DNA of 64,000 nt, from contig NC_088321.1 of the NCBI RefSeq assembly GCF_910592395.1, forward strand, positions 16,368,001-16,432,000, given 5' to 3'. The position numbers were made by a program, and so were the translations under genes. Positions 1 through 13,900 of the stretch are shown one piece after another. Each line of letters begins with the position of its first letter. The first letter of the stretch is position 1. The stretch comes from Lineus longissimus. Its lineage: Eukaryota; Nemertea; Pilidiophora; Heteronemertea; Lineidae. Below the pieces are notes generated by a model. It was not told the DNA's origin. It did no database searches and worked only from the letters and a program-made list of their open reading frames with translations.

Positions 1-1721
1 AATTAGGTCAATGTGCTTTGTTTTGGTCCACCCGGGGATGTTTCTGCCCAAAAATATTCCGTGAATGATGACCTTGCCCATGTTCACCTCAGGGGGGCTG
101 TGGCCAGTGATGTTCTTTGAATAGATTTGCTTGTTTGCAGTTGAAAGGCATTGTGTTGGTTATTCTTGTGAATGCTCACCTGATATCTCAGGTCAGGCGA
201 GGTGAAAACCTATAAATGGAATAGATCTCAATTTTCCTAAACGTATAAAACCCAAGTTCTCAAAATGTCAGAATTTTTGTTGGATGATCCTTGGATACAA
301 CCACTTCCCCTGGATATCACCCAAAGACAGTAGTAGTTGTTGGTAAAGAAGGGTTCATCCTGTCAGATTGTGCTCCAACCTTCTAGTGAGAATACATTTT
401 TGAATCATGGTCACTGCAGTTGGTTGACAATAGTTGAAATGATGTGAAAGCTGTTTTACATGTTATAAGCTCCTCATATGGATGTATCAAAGCCGTTGTT
501 CTGTTCATCTTTGCAACAGTATAGATATTCATTCATCCAGTTGTTTATTCCAAACTCTTCCTGCCAAAAATAACCCAAGTTGTAAACGAATCTGGCGAAA
601 CACCTGTGTTTTGTGAGATTTCTACTCATGGTGATTGTCAGTTACTTATCCATAGCTTCAGCATCGAGAAAAGCACCCTACCAAGCTTCTTCTGTGGCCT
701 GCTGTCAGTTGTACATCCCTGGCTTAGGATCCAGCTTTGGCCACGAGCCTATAGAAAAGTTGAAGACTGGGAAGAAAGTGAAAGAACGCGAAAATCACAC
801 CTTTGTGGTTGTGGTAGAAAGCAAAATCTTCATACCTTTAATCAGCCAAGCATCCAGCAGCATGTTCCCATGCAGTTCCTTCTGTTAGCATGCCGTCGGC
901 TGGTTCTGTAGCCACGGCATCATTAGCCGGCTCATGTCTACATATCATCACTTGATAATAACGGAGGGCCAGGTTACATGGAGATGGGCCTGATTGTGGT
1001 GGTTTTGAATCCCACCTTCTGTTCGTGTGCTATCGAGTTGGTTCATACCTCAGATTCACCAGCCGCAAGTGCGCGCAGAGCTTCATCCAGTACATTCATT
1101 GGATTTCTTTAAACACCTAAACCACACCTGGATGTCTGTTTTGAGTTTCTTTGCCAAATATCATTGCTGTAGAAAGGGAAATCGTTCTTAGCATAAAAAA
1201 GTAAAAGCATCAGGTTTTTGCGTTTTACCTGATGTCGAATGTGCACTGGGAGGTAAAGACATCTATGTAAGCTTGTTTTTTTTCTGTATGGCTATTAGAG
1301 GAGCATCAAAACCAGTTAGAAAAGGTGATACGCAGATTCTGAGACTACTATCATACCAGCAGGCTTACTCCTCTGAGGTTACATGCAGTTTTATAAAGAA
1401 ATGTTGAAAATGGAAGCCTCGGCAGTGTATTTTGTAAGAGAGCCGCAAGCCTGATGGTGATCGGGTCTACCTGATAAGCGGTGGCTCCTGAGTTCGATCC
1501 TGGGCCATTCAGGCTAAAACACTGGCTCTCTTTGTCCAGAGAAGGAGACAGCAATCCGTGTTCTGTTGATCTGGTGGTGATGTCAGAGAAACTTAAAGAG
1601 AGTTAAAACCTTCCTTCTTTGGTTTCAGGCAACCTGTGAGAAGTGGCAAGTTCCATAATTTTCAATGTTTTCTCGATAATGTTTCCTCATTTCAAATCTT
1701 TCGAACTTTTTCTCCCTTCAG
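1..1721 (+). other. APC intron sequence (upstream part)
   Basis: Must be intronic because exon 1722-1941 opens mid-codon. No sequence resembling the APC N-terminal coiled coil is present. It contains a tRNA-like SINE fragment at about 1441-1520. Two overlapping open frames at 606-911 look like chance. Confidence 0.7.
1441..1520 (+). repeat. tRNA-like SINE fragment
   Basis: A-box-like TGGTGATCGG and B-box-like GAGTTCGATCC about 35 nt apart, with a T-arm-like hairpin. Too diverged for a functional tRNA; reads as a tRNA-derived SINE head. Confidence 0.4.
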
Positions 1722-1941
1722 ATGAGGTCAACTTAGAAACTACAACCAACCACCACACATTATTACAAGCTCCTCCTGGTGGCTTTACACAGCACCAAAA
1801 CTCGCTGCTCCAACCTCCAACGTCCGGAACGACAGCTTCTAAATCATCCGCGCCATCACAGGGAGGAGGAAGTCCGAAGAAACGCGGCAGGCAAACGGAA
1901 AAGGACATTTACAACTACATACAGGATTTGGATCGAGAGCG
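1722..1941 (+). CDS. APC: APC exon (visible exon 1)
   Basis: Acceptor TCTCCCTTCAG ends at 1721 and donor GTAAGT begins at 1942. The exon starts with two bases of a split codon, so an upstream coding exon exists outside the window. It encodes a low-complexity Gln/Thr/Ser stretch and ends YIQDLDRER, equivalent to human YLEELEKER, just before the second coiled-coil segment. Confidence 0.9.
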
Positions 1942-4900
1942 GTAAGTGAAGTTGTCTGATGACATCTGTGAATGTAGCTGCTGTATTGACAGGGAAACTC
2001 TGCATAAGCTGAAACGTTATCCATTCAATGATAAATCCGCTGTTGCTAACAAGAAATTGGCGAGACGTTTTTTCAGACGACGAATGGAAGCCGATAAAAC
2101 ACACGACCGCCCACTGTTTCCGCACTGTTTCCGACATGTTTCTGCTAGTTGGCTTAAAAAGATCAGTCAAATGATAAAAAATGATGAGCTTTGCAGCATT
2201 TTGCCATCAGGTGACAATCCCTTTAGCTGCAGATTTCAACGTGCCTCATGAAATTGATGACAGTGGCCACGCGATAAAACATGCATGTCGATGTGACTAG
2301 CCATTGTTTCTGACGTGTCTCCACAAATTTGCATTCACTTATCAGCAAATATCCCCCTCATAGCACACTCGGTGATCTTGGGGAGGAAAAAATGCCCTGG
2401 TTACCTGGGGAACCAAGACGACTGTTCTTGTAGCTTTCTCTAATGTGTTTGTATCCAAGGTAACGAGGTGCCTTGTGACTCTTGAGATTGCGGGCGATGA
2501 CTGTTTCTCAGTGATAGCTCTATTCTACCATTTGTTTCTTTTACTGTTACTGTTATGGCTTTCGTGATCTGAGAGGGAAATGTGGCTTGTTGATGTTTAA
2601 CCATGTGGCCAGAGAAGTTACATATCTGGGATCATCAGTGTTGGCGAGCGGTTTACAACTTCCTTGAACCATTTCCGTCTCTTCAGATGGAATTCTCTGG
2701 GTTGGTGCTCACCCTCTTCATTTCTTAAACTACTAAACATCTTTCGGCTGTGCCAAACCATCTCAGTCTAGTTCTTTATGTGGGTCAGCAGAACTTGCTG
2801 CTCATCACTCCCAGTCAAGCTGGTAGTGATCTTTGTGGTTGTTACTACCTGTCTACCTGGTCCACCCACTCCAATCGCAATTCAAGCGACACAGGACTCT
2901 GGAAAACAATAACACTAGCCCTGGGATCTCGACTCCAGGCCTACCAGGGAATCTCTACCAACGTGCTGCGCTACATGCTTCCATAACAACACACGGCAGC
3001 CTTCTTCCCCCTATAGCGACATGTCAACGAGTGAAGCAACATGCTACTAGCTGTTGCTATGGTAACCATGGCATGGATCTCCACCAGCCAGCGGAAGGAT
3101 CATATGTTTATTAGAGAGCTGTGGTGGTTAACGCCGGCCAATTACACGATCATGGGTCAGGGAGGGATCAGTTTAACACTGACCAGAGTGGTATGGACGC
3201 ATTCACAAGTGAAAGGACTTAATTGAAATGTGAGATTAAGTGATTTTTGACTCCAGTCCGATTCTTTGTACGTGTGGTCAAAGGGGTTAATTTCCTGTAC
3301 CATTCCATGATGCATGAGTCTGTGGGCGCCACAGCTAATGCGTCAGTCATTATCATCTCATATAGCAGATGGTCGGTTTTCCACAACGAGCCCAAGAGAT
3401 TCGTAATCGGTCTCTGATCAGGAGTCGTTCGGCTAATCCTAGCTGCGTAACGATCGTTGGCACCCATCAGTTTGATATATTGCTGATAAAAACAATGCTG
3501 ACACAACATTCATAGGAAAGAAACTTCAACTACTACTTGATTTCCTTCCTGGCTTCCTTCAACAGTACAATAACCTCTCCCTGGTAGAAGATGAGCACCC
3601 CATGTTTACCTAAATCGCGGAAATGGATTTTTCATCATCAGATCCGATCTCTTCTTTCTCATTCATCAGTATCTTGGCAACATCAACAGGTTGCTACATT
3701 GGGTTGGATTTCAAGAAGCAATGGCACCAGTCTGTTTCATTTCCTGTGATGGGTAACCAATCTAGTCACCAGTGGCAAACCTCACCACTCTCTCATGTAT
3801 TGTTCTCGACAAAAACAACTTTGATTTTGTCATTGATAGGTCTGTGTGCAATGTACACAGTTGTTGGGTTACTGCCTAATATCATTTAATCCTCGTTTAC
3901 AAAATGTCTTGCAAGAAGTCTCTCTTGCTCTCATACAACCCCTAATTGAATGGCTGTGGCTCTGGCTGGGTCACCTGTCAGAGCCCTTGGGCCTGTAAAT
4001 CCCTTCAAAGTCACCAACAGGCACGTATGACAGCCTGTTGGCTTGTCCCCTACGCTGTGACTAACAGCAGATCCGGCCACTTATTGCCTTGATGGAGTCG
4101 ATGTCCTTGAGAACTTTGCCACTGGCTGCACACTTTCAGAATGAGCACCAAAAGTGTCCAATCTACAGGCTACGCAATATTCCGTGAGTCACGATTATGA
4201 AATCTGGTTACAAATGGTTCCCATCTTTCCCTATTCGATGATTCTCATGTTGCATGATTAGACCCTTAGTTTACAAATTCCATTCCCTGTGCGTTGAGTC
4301 AGTGTCCTTGAGAAAGCCAGCAGATTGCGGTTCTTTCCTACCGCTCCAGGTTTCAAACGGGATCCAAGATCCAAATGTGATATCTTCCAATTCTTGCCCA
4401 TAGCATCCCTTCATTCCCCCTGATTAGCTCGATGACAACCGTTTGATCAAATGAATTGATTTCATTACGAGTTTCTCTTTCTGTGATTTGATGCAACAAA
4501 TCTGTAAAGCGCATCAAATCCTGGGTTGTTTGGCTTCAATCATCTCTGACGATCTCTTCAAGGGCATCTTTTCTTCACTTTGGTACAAGATCCCGCTTCA
4601 ATTATTTTGTTCACGATCTTGTTACGACGAAGTCCTTGGAGGGTTCTGTCGACAGGGATGAGTCACGCACTTGGTAACATTGATTGAAGTGGAAGAGTTC
4701 CACATCTACTCACTAGGGGTGATCTCACGAACCGATGAAGGAATAAACCTGTAATCTGATGACATTCATGACCTTTAGCCGCAGGTGGAGTGAAGAAGTA
4801 GCATCATTTAAACATCATTTGCTGAGTTCATGATCTTTGGAAATCAATTTGGGTAATTTCATAAGTAGCCTGCTAGACGGATCATTGATGGGGTGAGAGA

Positions 4901-7900
4901 TGGTAAACTGACCAGTTTCTATGCCAAGAACTATTCGATGAGGTGTTGGAAGATCAGGTCCTAAATTTGCTAATTGGTTAGTGTTATGTGCCTGTCTATA
5001 TTCACTTCAGATTAATCTTGTTTACACATTTCTGGCCAAAAGTGATGTGTTTAGTGAGAAAGGTACACAGAATAGAGACCTGCGATGGTCTTCTTATGAT
5101 CATTACGGCTGCCCGACAAGGTGCGGGTCCCGGATCATTTCATCTCGGGCCATTTCAGCTGAAAGACAATGCTCTCCATGTCAATTGAATGGTCCATGGT
5201 CTGTAACGTCTGGTGCCTCCGTCACGGCAACTAACTGACAGTGACTCCGTATTTGACGAAAAGCCAACTTATTGGATGTTCCCTCAAACATGCTCATGTA
5301 TATTTCGTGAACTAGCTTGATCAAGTATGACGACCCGTGCGCATCTGAGGCTAAGAGCTGTTGGTAGTATACGCAATTATAAATCATCATCAACTCCCTC
5401 CTGATCAAACTCTAATTGTTGCCCCTATAGACATGTTGATAGACTACTTATTGGCTCTTCCAGTAGACCCCCTCTGTTTCGGATGCCATCATTTTGAATT
5501 CCGAGCATGTCAGCGTCGAGTTGCACTCAAATAAGTAATATCGTCAAGCGGGCGATCGCAGTAGCGAGAACAGCATGATGACTCATCGCTCTCTGATCAA
5601 TAGGACATAAAGTCACAAGAGAAAAGACAGCTAACTGTATAATATACATGCTAGCTTACATGACGCTAGCTACAAGTTAACTGTTTTGGAATTTCAAGGT
5701 CGTTCGTCTCAAGTAGGCTGGTAGCTTTCAATTCCACTATTCGCACCAAGTTGACTACTTATTCTGTGATATAAGATGGCTTGACGCTGTGAAGCAAGAT
5801 AGTGTGGTAGTCTGTCTTGGTAAAGACTTGATGAAAGCTACTAGTGACAGAAGAGTGAAGGTCCCTTGTAGTCTCGATGGCTTCAACCATCATGTTGCCG
5901 TGAATGATGATGATGTCCACATCACCCTTTAATTCCCTACCAATTGGCTCGGCAATCTAGCTTCAAATCGCGTGGAAAAGGCATGCAACATCTCCAACCA
6001 ATCAACCTCATCTCACTGCAAGCGACATGCCCGGCATTGTAGCATGCGCTCGATCGAGAAGTCCTCCTTTGATGTTTCCCAGGGAAACATGAGCTGCATG
6101 TGCTATTTTGCGCAGGGAGGGATGATGATATGAAGCGCGTCTTTGAAGTTTCTGCGATGGGAATTTTTGCATTGCTTCTTCTCTTTAAAGGAGAATATGA
6201 TCACTGAGACGTGTGCTAAGTTCAGATGATAGGATTTTCTTCAAACAGCCACAGGTCGTTGTTTTTTCTCTCTGGATTCCGAAGTATTTTCTTGGGTGCT
6301 TCAGGGACGTGGGTTTGAATCCCTTAGTTCTTTCTGGGAGTTTGAAAGTTAAGTGAGCGCTTTGAAGCTGCCTCTCAACATCCCTTGAAGACGCCAGGAC
6401 GACAAAGTGCTTGAACAAGGATGTGTCACTTGATATGTGCTAGAAAGAAATCGAACTTGACATTCTTTCTCAAAATGTTTTTGTTCTCGTCCCAAGCAGG
6501 AACCTTTACCAGGAACACAAGCGGACTGTGAAACATGGGAAATACAGCCTTCATGAGTTGGCCGCTGTTAGGTAAAGAGATGTTGTAACTCATATCGGTG
6601 TTGTTTCAATGTTTACATCAGCTGTTCATAGGGGGTGCTCTACTCAATGCCGTCCTGCATGAGAATTTTGATATTGTCCTTTTTGTGGTCGCCTTGCATG
6701 TATTTATCATCTATGTCATACTGTCAACCACGAAACTTTTGCGACGCTTAAAGTTTGTGAATTTGCTCAATTTCAGTTGTTGGTAGACATTGTGTCACAT
6801 TCGCTGCCAAAATTTAATGTTTGTATTTGAAGTTTTTGCGCTAATAAGTTCGCGTTTGACAGTACACTGGAAAAACCATCTTTCTCGGTACACAGTCTCA
6901 GGTAATCACATTATTCATCATTGTACCTCTGACCGCTATTACTCATTTTGCAGGATATCTCGTAACACATTTGCGCCAGGAAACAATCGGTATTAATTAC
7001 CGATTAATGTTTCACGAATATCGCCATTTGCTAATTTCTGCAATTGCAGATAAAAAAGCTGTAGTAAGAACACTTTAACAACAATGACCTATAAGTTTTG
7101 ATCCATTTTGCGATAAGAAAAAATTGTGTCACTGATTGGTGCCGTTTGATATGTAATTTTCTGAGGCTGGACCTGTTCATATCTGAATATGGCAACCAGG
7201 TCGAACTCTCCTATTTCCTGGAGAACATCTGCTATGAGTACTGCACTTATATCAAATCAAGTGGTGGAGTTTGTTGGCCAACATGATTGTGGTGACAACA
7301 TGCGGGGCCAACTATACTCCTTGTTAAAGGGCCTGTGTCCACTTTATTTTAAGTGGTGTTTTGGTGTTTCTGTTGCTTTCTATCAAGAAAGAATTCAGTT
7401 GATGAACTCTCCCTTTAAACTTTTTGGATGAGTCTATCATTTCTGTTGTAAGCTTCTCTGTGTCTGGTGTAAAGGTTAGGTGATGTCTGCATGATTGTTT
7501 CCATACATATATCATTAGTTCAAAGATTCAATCGTATAGCTTGTGACCTTAGACAAGTCACTTGATTGGCACATCCTTTGAATGATGCGTAAAAGGGGTA
7601 ATACCACGATGCCAGGCCAAGCTATCAACGCCCTATTCATGAGCTTGTGATGGAGTTCTCCGTTTTGTCTGATGGAGGAGACGCGATGCCCCCAATTGCA
7701 GCTCCGGCCTGAGGTGAAAGGTGCCTGTGCCAGGGCAAGCGTTTCGAGGGAGAAACATGGTGATGTTTGACTCCTTGGTCAATGAAGAAGTCGATTACTA
7801 GCAGTTAGGAGTCAAATTACAGTGGGACAAACTGTCAATCGATCCCCCTAAGAAGTCATTATTGAGCTATGATAGATCTGTTTCCTGTCATTGTAGGTCC

Positions 7901-10900
7901 ACGTTACTTGAAGAACTAGAAGTTGAGGACCAGCATCGAAAATGGTACATCGAACAACTGGGGAGCGTCACGACCCGTATAGACCAACTGCCACAATCAG
8001 CCAATGTGAGTATCGTGATCGGCCAAAGGGAGCGTCACTACTGAGACGGTCTCTGATAAACTGGTCTTGCCATTCTGACTGGCCATGTTTTACATCAGTT
8101 TACAATTAGGGGAGCTACTGAGGCCATTGCAGTCTTCCTCTGAAATGCAAACATCTCGGTTTTGACAAACGTCAGTCATCTTTTGCTGCTGCCATCTTTT
8201 GGTAAACACTAAAACCATAGGAAGCAGCTTATCTCTTGACTCTCCGAGTCATAGTGCAAACAAAACTGTTCGGAAGTGTTAAAGACAGAAGCAGTCGGAA
8301 ATAGCCAATATGTGTGTTTATTGATGTTTATAATGACAAGTCAACATGGTCTTAATTGCCCTTGGCAAATAATGACTATTTCCCTGACACTCCTCGAGTG
8401 ATTGTCCCCAAGTTTGATGAACTACACTGGCAGTTGTGCCCAATGTGTATGTCTGCATATGTTAGGCAGATGTGAATTCTATGTTGAGTAGCCCTAACAT
8501 AAATTGATGTTTTTAAAAAAAATTCCAAAAAACCTTTTTACCAAAAATTAAAAAAACGTTGATTAAATGGATAAAAGGTTAAAATGGAAATTTTTCCAAA
8601 AAATCATTTTGGAAAAAAATCCCCTACATTGTGGGTTTGTGCATGTCTGTTTTCTCTTTGTTGAAAATGATGAAATGAAAGCTCACCTATCAGTTCAACT
8701 TCTCGGTGCACTGTGCCAAAACTATCAACATTAAAAAAGATGAGATAATATTTTTTGTTTCTTTCTGAAGACTGCAACCTCCTGCATCAGTAAATAATGT
8801 TTATAGTTCATTAGGAAACAGATCCAGTGATGCTGACTGTTTGTTTAGAAACTGTAGTAAGGATGCAGGTGTTAGTTCATGTTCGAGTTAACCCTTTCTT
8901 GTCCTATTAACGGCCACTGATGGAATCTTTCCCACGAATACATCAACCGCCTAATCGAGAGTGTGCAGCAACTTGTAGTGCGTGAGGCGTGGACATCTCT
9001 TTTGGCTGTGAGGAGGCATCTCTCTATAAGGTGCATTCACTCATGGTACAGACATTGTATCGGTTTGTGGTTAGACACCACTGAATATTCAGCTAAGCCT
9101 TTAGACATGTTGTACAAAGTGTACTTGTGCAAGGTCTGGATTCCTGTCAACTTTCGTTGTTGGTGGCTGAACTGAATGCTTCCTCTTCTCTTGTAATTGC
9201 TATCGCTTAGCATTTGTTGCAAGCTTCTATTAAGGTTGCGTAGCAGCACATATTATGTCTCTTGGTGTCCAGCTCCAAATGGCTGTAAAACATCGCCAAC
9301 AAATTAGATTATGAGATACTTGTACTATCAGCTGCATTATTTCGCGGATAATGACGTTATCAAAATTGATGTTGTTGTTTGGACGGCTACGACTGGTACC
9401 TTGGGGACCAGGATGAGACGTTTCTGTGGGCAGTGTATTGCTGGTCTCTGCGCCGAGGGGCGGCTTGATGACTGTAGTGTGACCTGCATTTCCAGTGTTT
9501 TGGCTGGTCTCGCCAGAGCAAGTCCTCTGAGGAATCGTGGCACTCGTAAAACAGAGTTGGGCGGTTGAGAATGGTGATCGTGCTTCAAAGGCCTGCTATT
9601 GGAGGATGGTGGTCATTGGTTCAATCCATGGTCAGACTACTTCTTTGTGGTAGAGAAGATGACCCCTCTGACTACACAGGTTCGTTCAGTGGGTCTTCCC
9701 TCCTCGTGGTAGAGAAGATGACCCCTCTGACTACACAGGTTCGTTCAGTGGGTCTTCCCTCCTCCTGGTAGAGAAGATGACCCCTCTGACTACACAGGTA
9801 CGTTCAGTGGGTCTTCCCTCCTCCTGGTAGAGAAGATGACCCCTCTGACTACACAGGTTCGTTCAGTGGGTCTTCCCTCCTCTTGGTAGAGAAGATGACC
9901 CCTCTGACTACACAGGTTCGTTCAGTGGGTCTTCCCTCCTCGTGGTAGAGAAGATGACCCCTCTGACTACACAGGTTCGTTCAGTGGGTCTTCCCTCCTC
10001 GTGGTAGAGAAGATGACCCCTCTGACTACACAGTTTCGTTCAGTGGGTCTTCCCTCCTCGTAGTAGAGAAGATGACCCCTCTGACTACACAGTTTCGTTC
10101 AGTGGGTCTTCCCTCCTCATGGTAGAGAAGATGACCCCTCTGACTACACAGTTTCGTTCAGTGGGTCTTCCCTCCTCTTGGTAGAGAAGATGACCCCTCT
10201 GACTACACAGGTTCATTCAGTGGGTCTTCCCTCCTCCTGGTAGAGAAGATGACCCCTCTGACTACACAGGTTCGTTCAGTGGGTCTTCCCTCCTCGTGGT
10301 AGAGAAGATGACCCCTCTGACTACACAGGTTCGTTCAGTGGGTCTTCCCTCCTCGTGGTAGAGAAGATGACCCCTCTGACTACACAGGTTCGTTCAGTGG
10401 GTCTTCCCTCCTCGTGGTAGAGAAGATGACCCCTCTGACTACACAGGTTCGTTCAGTGGGTCTTCCCTCCTCTTGGTAGAGAAGATGACCCCTCTGTCTA
10501 CACAGGTTCATTCAGTGGGTCTTCCCTCCTCGTGGTAGAGAAGATGACCCCTCTGACTACACAGTTTCGTTCAGTGGGTCTTCCCTCCTCGTGGTAGAGA
10601 AGATGACCCCTCTGACTACACAGGTTCGTTCAGTGGGTCTTCCCTCCTCGTGGTAGAGAAGATGACCCCTCTGACTACACAGGTTCGTTCAGTGCGTCTT
10701 CCCTCCTCGTGGTAGAGAAGATGACCCCTCTGACTACACAGTTTCGTTCAGTGGGTCTTCCCTCGTCGTGGTAGAGAAGATGACCCCTCTGTCTACACAG
10801 GTTCATTCAGTGGGTCTTCCCTCCTCGTAGTAGAGAAGATGACCCCTCTGACTACACAGGTTTGTTCAGTGGGTCTTCCCTCCTCCTGGTAGAGAAGATG

Positions 10901-13900
10901 ACCCCTCTGTCTACACAGGTTCATTCAGTGGGTCTTCCCTCCTCGTAGTAGAGAAGATGACCCCTCTGACTACACAGGTTTGTTCAGTGGGTCTTCCCTC
11001 CTCTTGGTAGAGAAGATGACCCCTCTGACTACACAGGTTCGTTCAGTGGGTCTTCCCTCCTCTTGGTAGAGAAGATGACCCCTCTGACTACACAGGTTCG
11101 TTCAGTGGGTCTTCCCTCCTCATGGTTGAGTTCCAGTTTCTTCCTCAAGGTGACATGTGTGAGCAGCTAGTAAGTTTGGCTCACGGAGTGATATCATGGA
11201 ACAGTCTGTAGCATAGGCCTACATGATTCAGCTTGGGAGAATGATACAGCCCTTGGTCTTGTCCGCTTAGGCTTTACTACCCAAAGGCCTGCACCATGCT
11301 CAATAACATGTAGAAAACCTACTATAAGTCCAGGCGGTTAGGATGAAACCAACATCCAACTCGATGCTGGTCTCAACCTATCTTTGCCCAAACACCCATC
11401 CATCAGGCTAAGGGATAAACAAGGTTGTACTCCAAACCCAACCAAGTACGCTGAAGCCAACGTTACCTAGCTTACTGCCTCAGGCCTTGCTACCTGAGAA
11501 TCCATTCTGTAGTGATGATCTTGGAATGAAGCATGCCACTCTCGTGTATTATGATGTGAAGATACTCCCTGCCCAAACTCAGGTCAGTAACCTATCAGAC
11601 ATTCTCCCATTTCTCCCATATTTAGCCGATGGTCAGCATGACAGATCAGTGATGGAATTGTCATCATCACCTGCTCTGATGCGTGTCCCACGGTCAAATC
11701 CTGGTTGTACGGTTCAGGATTTCCCCTCAGGACTCTTGTTTCCTCCTGCGGTTCTTACAATTGCATGAAACCGCCTATCATATGGTCAATGGGTGTGATG
11801 ACTTATTCTGACATGTCTCAAGATGTTCATGTATATATCTTCCCAAGGTTGTAAGATTTACTGGTTGCATTGTTCCTTCTCTTCAACAGTCGCAACAAAT
11901 ATGATGACGTTCAAATCGAGGTTCCAGTCTTAAGAAGTTTAGAGATATTCACCTGATGACCTGACGCCCTACCTTGCAGTTCATTGGTGTAATCACTGTA
12001 CGGGAGTTTATATTCATGATGCTAATCCAACATATAACTATGATTTGAGTTTATTATTCTCAATGCTAGGCTACCTGCATTAGCTGGCGAAGTATTTCTT
12101 ATTAACCCCTTCGGGTGGAATTGCAGGATAAACATTTAGATTAAGCAGTGGTTTTGCTCAGATTGGCTTTAGCAGACGGAGTGTTTTCTGGTTCATTTGG
12201 CACAGATAATGACTCAGTGAGTCTGTTGATTAGGTGAGAGAGGTTGTTGGCGTGAAATCATCCTGGGGGGGGGGGGGGGTTAGGGTTGTCATGTTCTTTC
12301 AGCCTTGAACACATACAGCTTGATGGTCAACTGATATCTGCATCCCAAGGAGAGACTGCTGTATGTTCATAATCAGTCACCCCCCTCTTACCCTGACATC
12401 TTTCCTGGGGGGGGGGGGTGGTTAGGGTTGACATGTTCTTTCAGCCTTGAACACATACAGCTTGATGGTCAACTGATATCTGCATCCCAAGGAGAGGCTG
12501 ATGTATGTTCATAATCAGTCACCCCCCTCTCACCCTGGCGTCTTTCTATCGTTCCAGTATAACCTTCAACTGGACATGCAGCGACGTCAGCTAGAATATG
12601 AGGGACAGAAGTTGAGAGATTTGATGACAGAGAACTTGGGATCAACAGAGGAGATCCAACAGCGTTGTGAGGCTCGCCTTCACCGTATACGACTGATTGA
12701 GGCGGAGATGCTAAGGTTTCAGAACCGGGATAGGGAACCTCGGGTAGGTATTAGGACAGGGCTCCTCCGCCCTTCAGACTCCTGGGAGATCAGAATTATC
12801 GTATCCAACACTAACTTGGTAAGGTTGGGATGATACTCAGGTTTTCAGTTTCAATTCATGGTTTCAGGTCAACTTGATGTAGATTCACATGTCATGGTGT
12901 ATATTACTGTACATAGGTTCCTGTTAAGGTGAAACCAAAGATAATACAGAAGCTGTTTCATGTTAACCTGACTAGCTTTCTTCATGTCAGGCTCAGAGAA
13001 AATGATAGATTTCTGTCAAGATGTAACTAAAGAAATCATCAGCACCTCGTACCTGTCGAATCTGACCTCTGTCTGGCACAAACAGGCTATCTATTTCCCT
13101 AACCACACTCTAAACCGCTCAATCTCACATTCAATCACTTTGCCGTGGCTAACTACCGTATTTCATTCCAACTCTTTGATATCTTCAACCACTGAGGTGA
13201 AATCACACCGAACCTCAACGGTACATTTGCTGTTGATTTCAATCTGAAACCGCAGTAACTTGCTGGTCTCTCTTGGGCATCTTTGGGGATCTTCTCTTGG
13301 CTTGAGATTGAGAAGTGGGAATGAGGTACAGGAGGAATACTTTGCAGTTTTTGGGTTTCAGAATCCACTGACTGTTCCTGTTCTTGTTTTGTCAGGTGGA
13401 AGAAGGCAAACGCGACTCTGGAACTTGTGATCATCTCGAATCGGAGAAAGATGGTATGATAATGCGAGATGTGGCAACCAATACCATTCAAGCACAGGAG
13501 GTTAGTATTGTGACCTCGGGTGACGCACTTGACTTGTACTGCTTGGTTTACCCAGGTGTGATATTTCTGCTGAAGAATCTCTTCCTATGATGTTAGAGAA
13601 ATCACAGAAATAAGACGTCTGCTGAATCGGATTTTGATGGTGAGAACAGTGGTTTGGGATACAGTGTACTGGACAAGAGTGTGTTAACTTGCCATTATAA
13701 TGAATTGTGTAGACAACCTACACGCTGGTTTCTGTACGTAGGCGGACTTATGTTGTGGTAGAGTTTGTTTATGTTTCTCAGATAGAGAAACCATTGAGTC
13801 AGTGGTCTACACTGAGCTGGTATCCGCTGCCCAGGTAGACTTCTAGAAGAGTAAGGTGCTATAGTGTTCAGTAGGACCTCTCTAGTAAAGACACCCTTGG

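Noticed and set aside
606-911. Two overlapping frames of 91-101 codons
   Set aside because: They overlap in different frames, show no family resemblance and lie in DNA that must be intronic to APC.
2750-3226. Overlapping short plus-strand frames in the first large APC intron
   Set aside because: Three frames overlap, none has splice support or homology.
9565-9771. Plus-strand frame entering the 59-bp minisatellite
   Set aside because: The 59-nt period shifts frame each unit and the frame stops within three units.
9636-11125. CRISPR-like regular array
   Set aside because: Direct tandem repeats without unique spacers, in an animal gene intron; the same holds for the 38-bp array.
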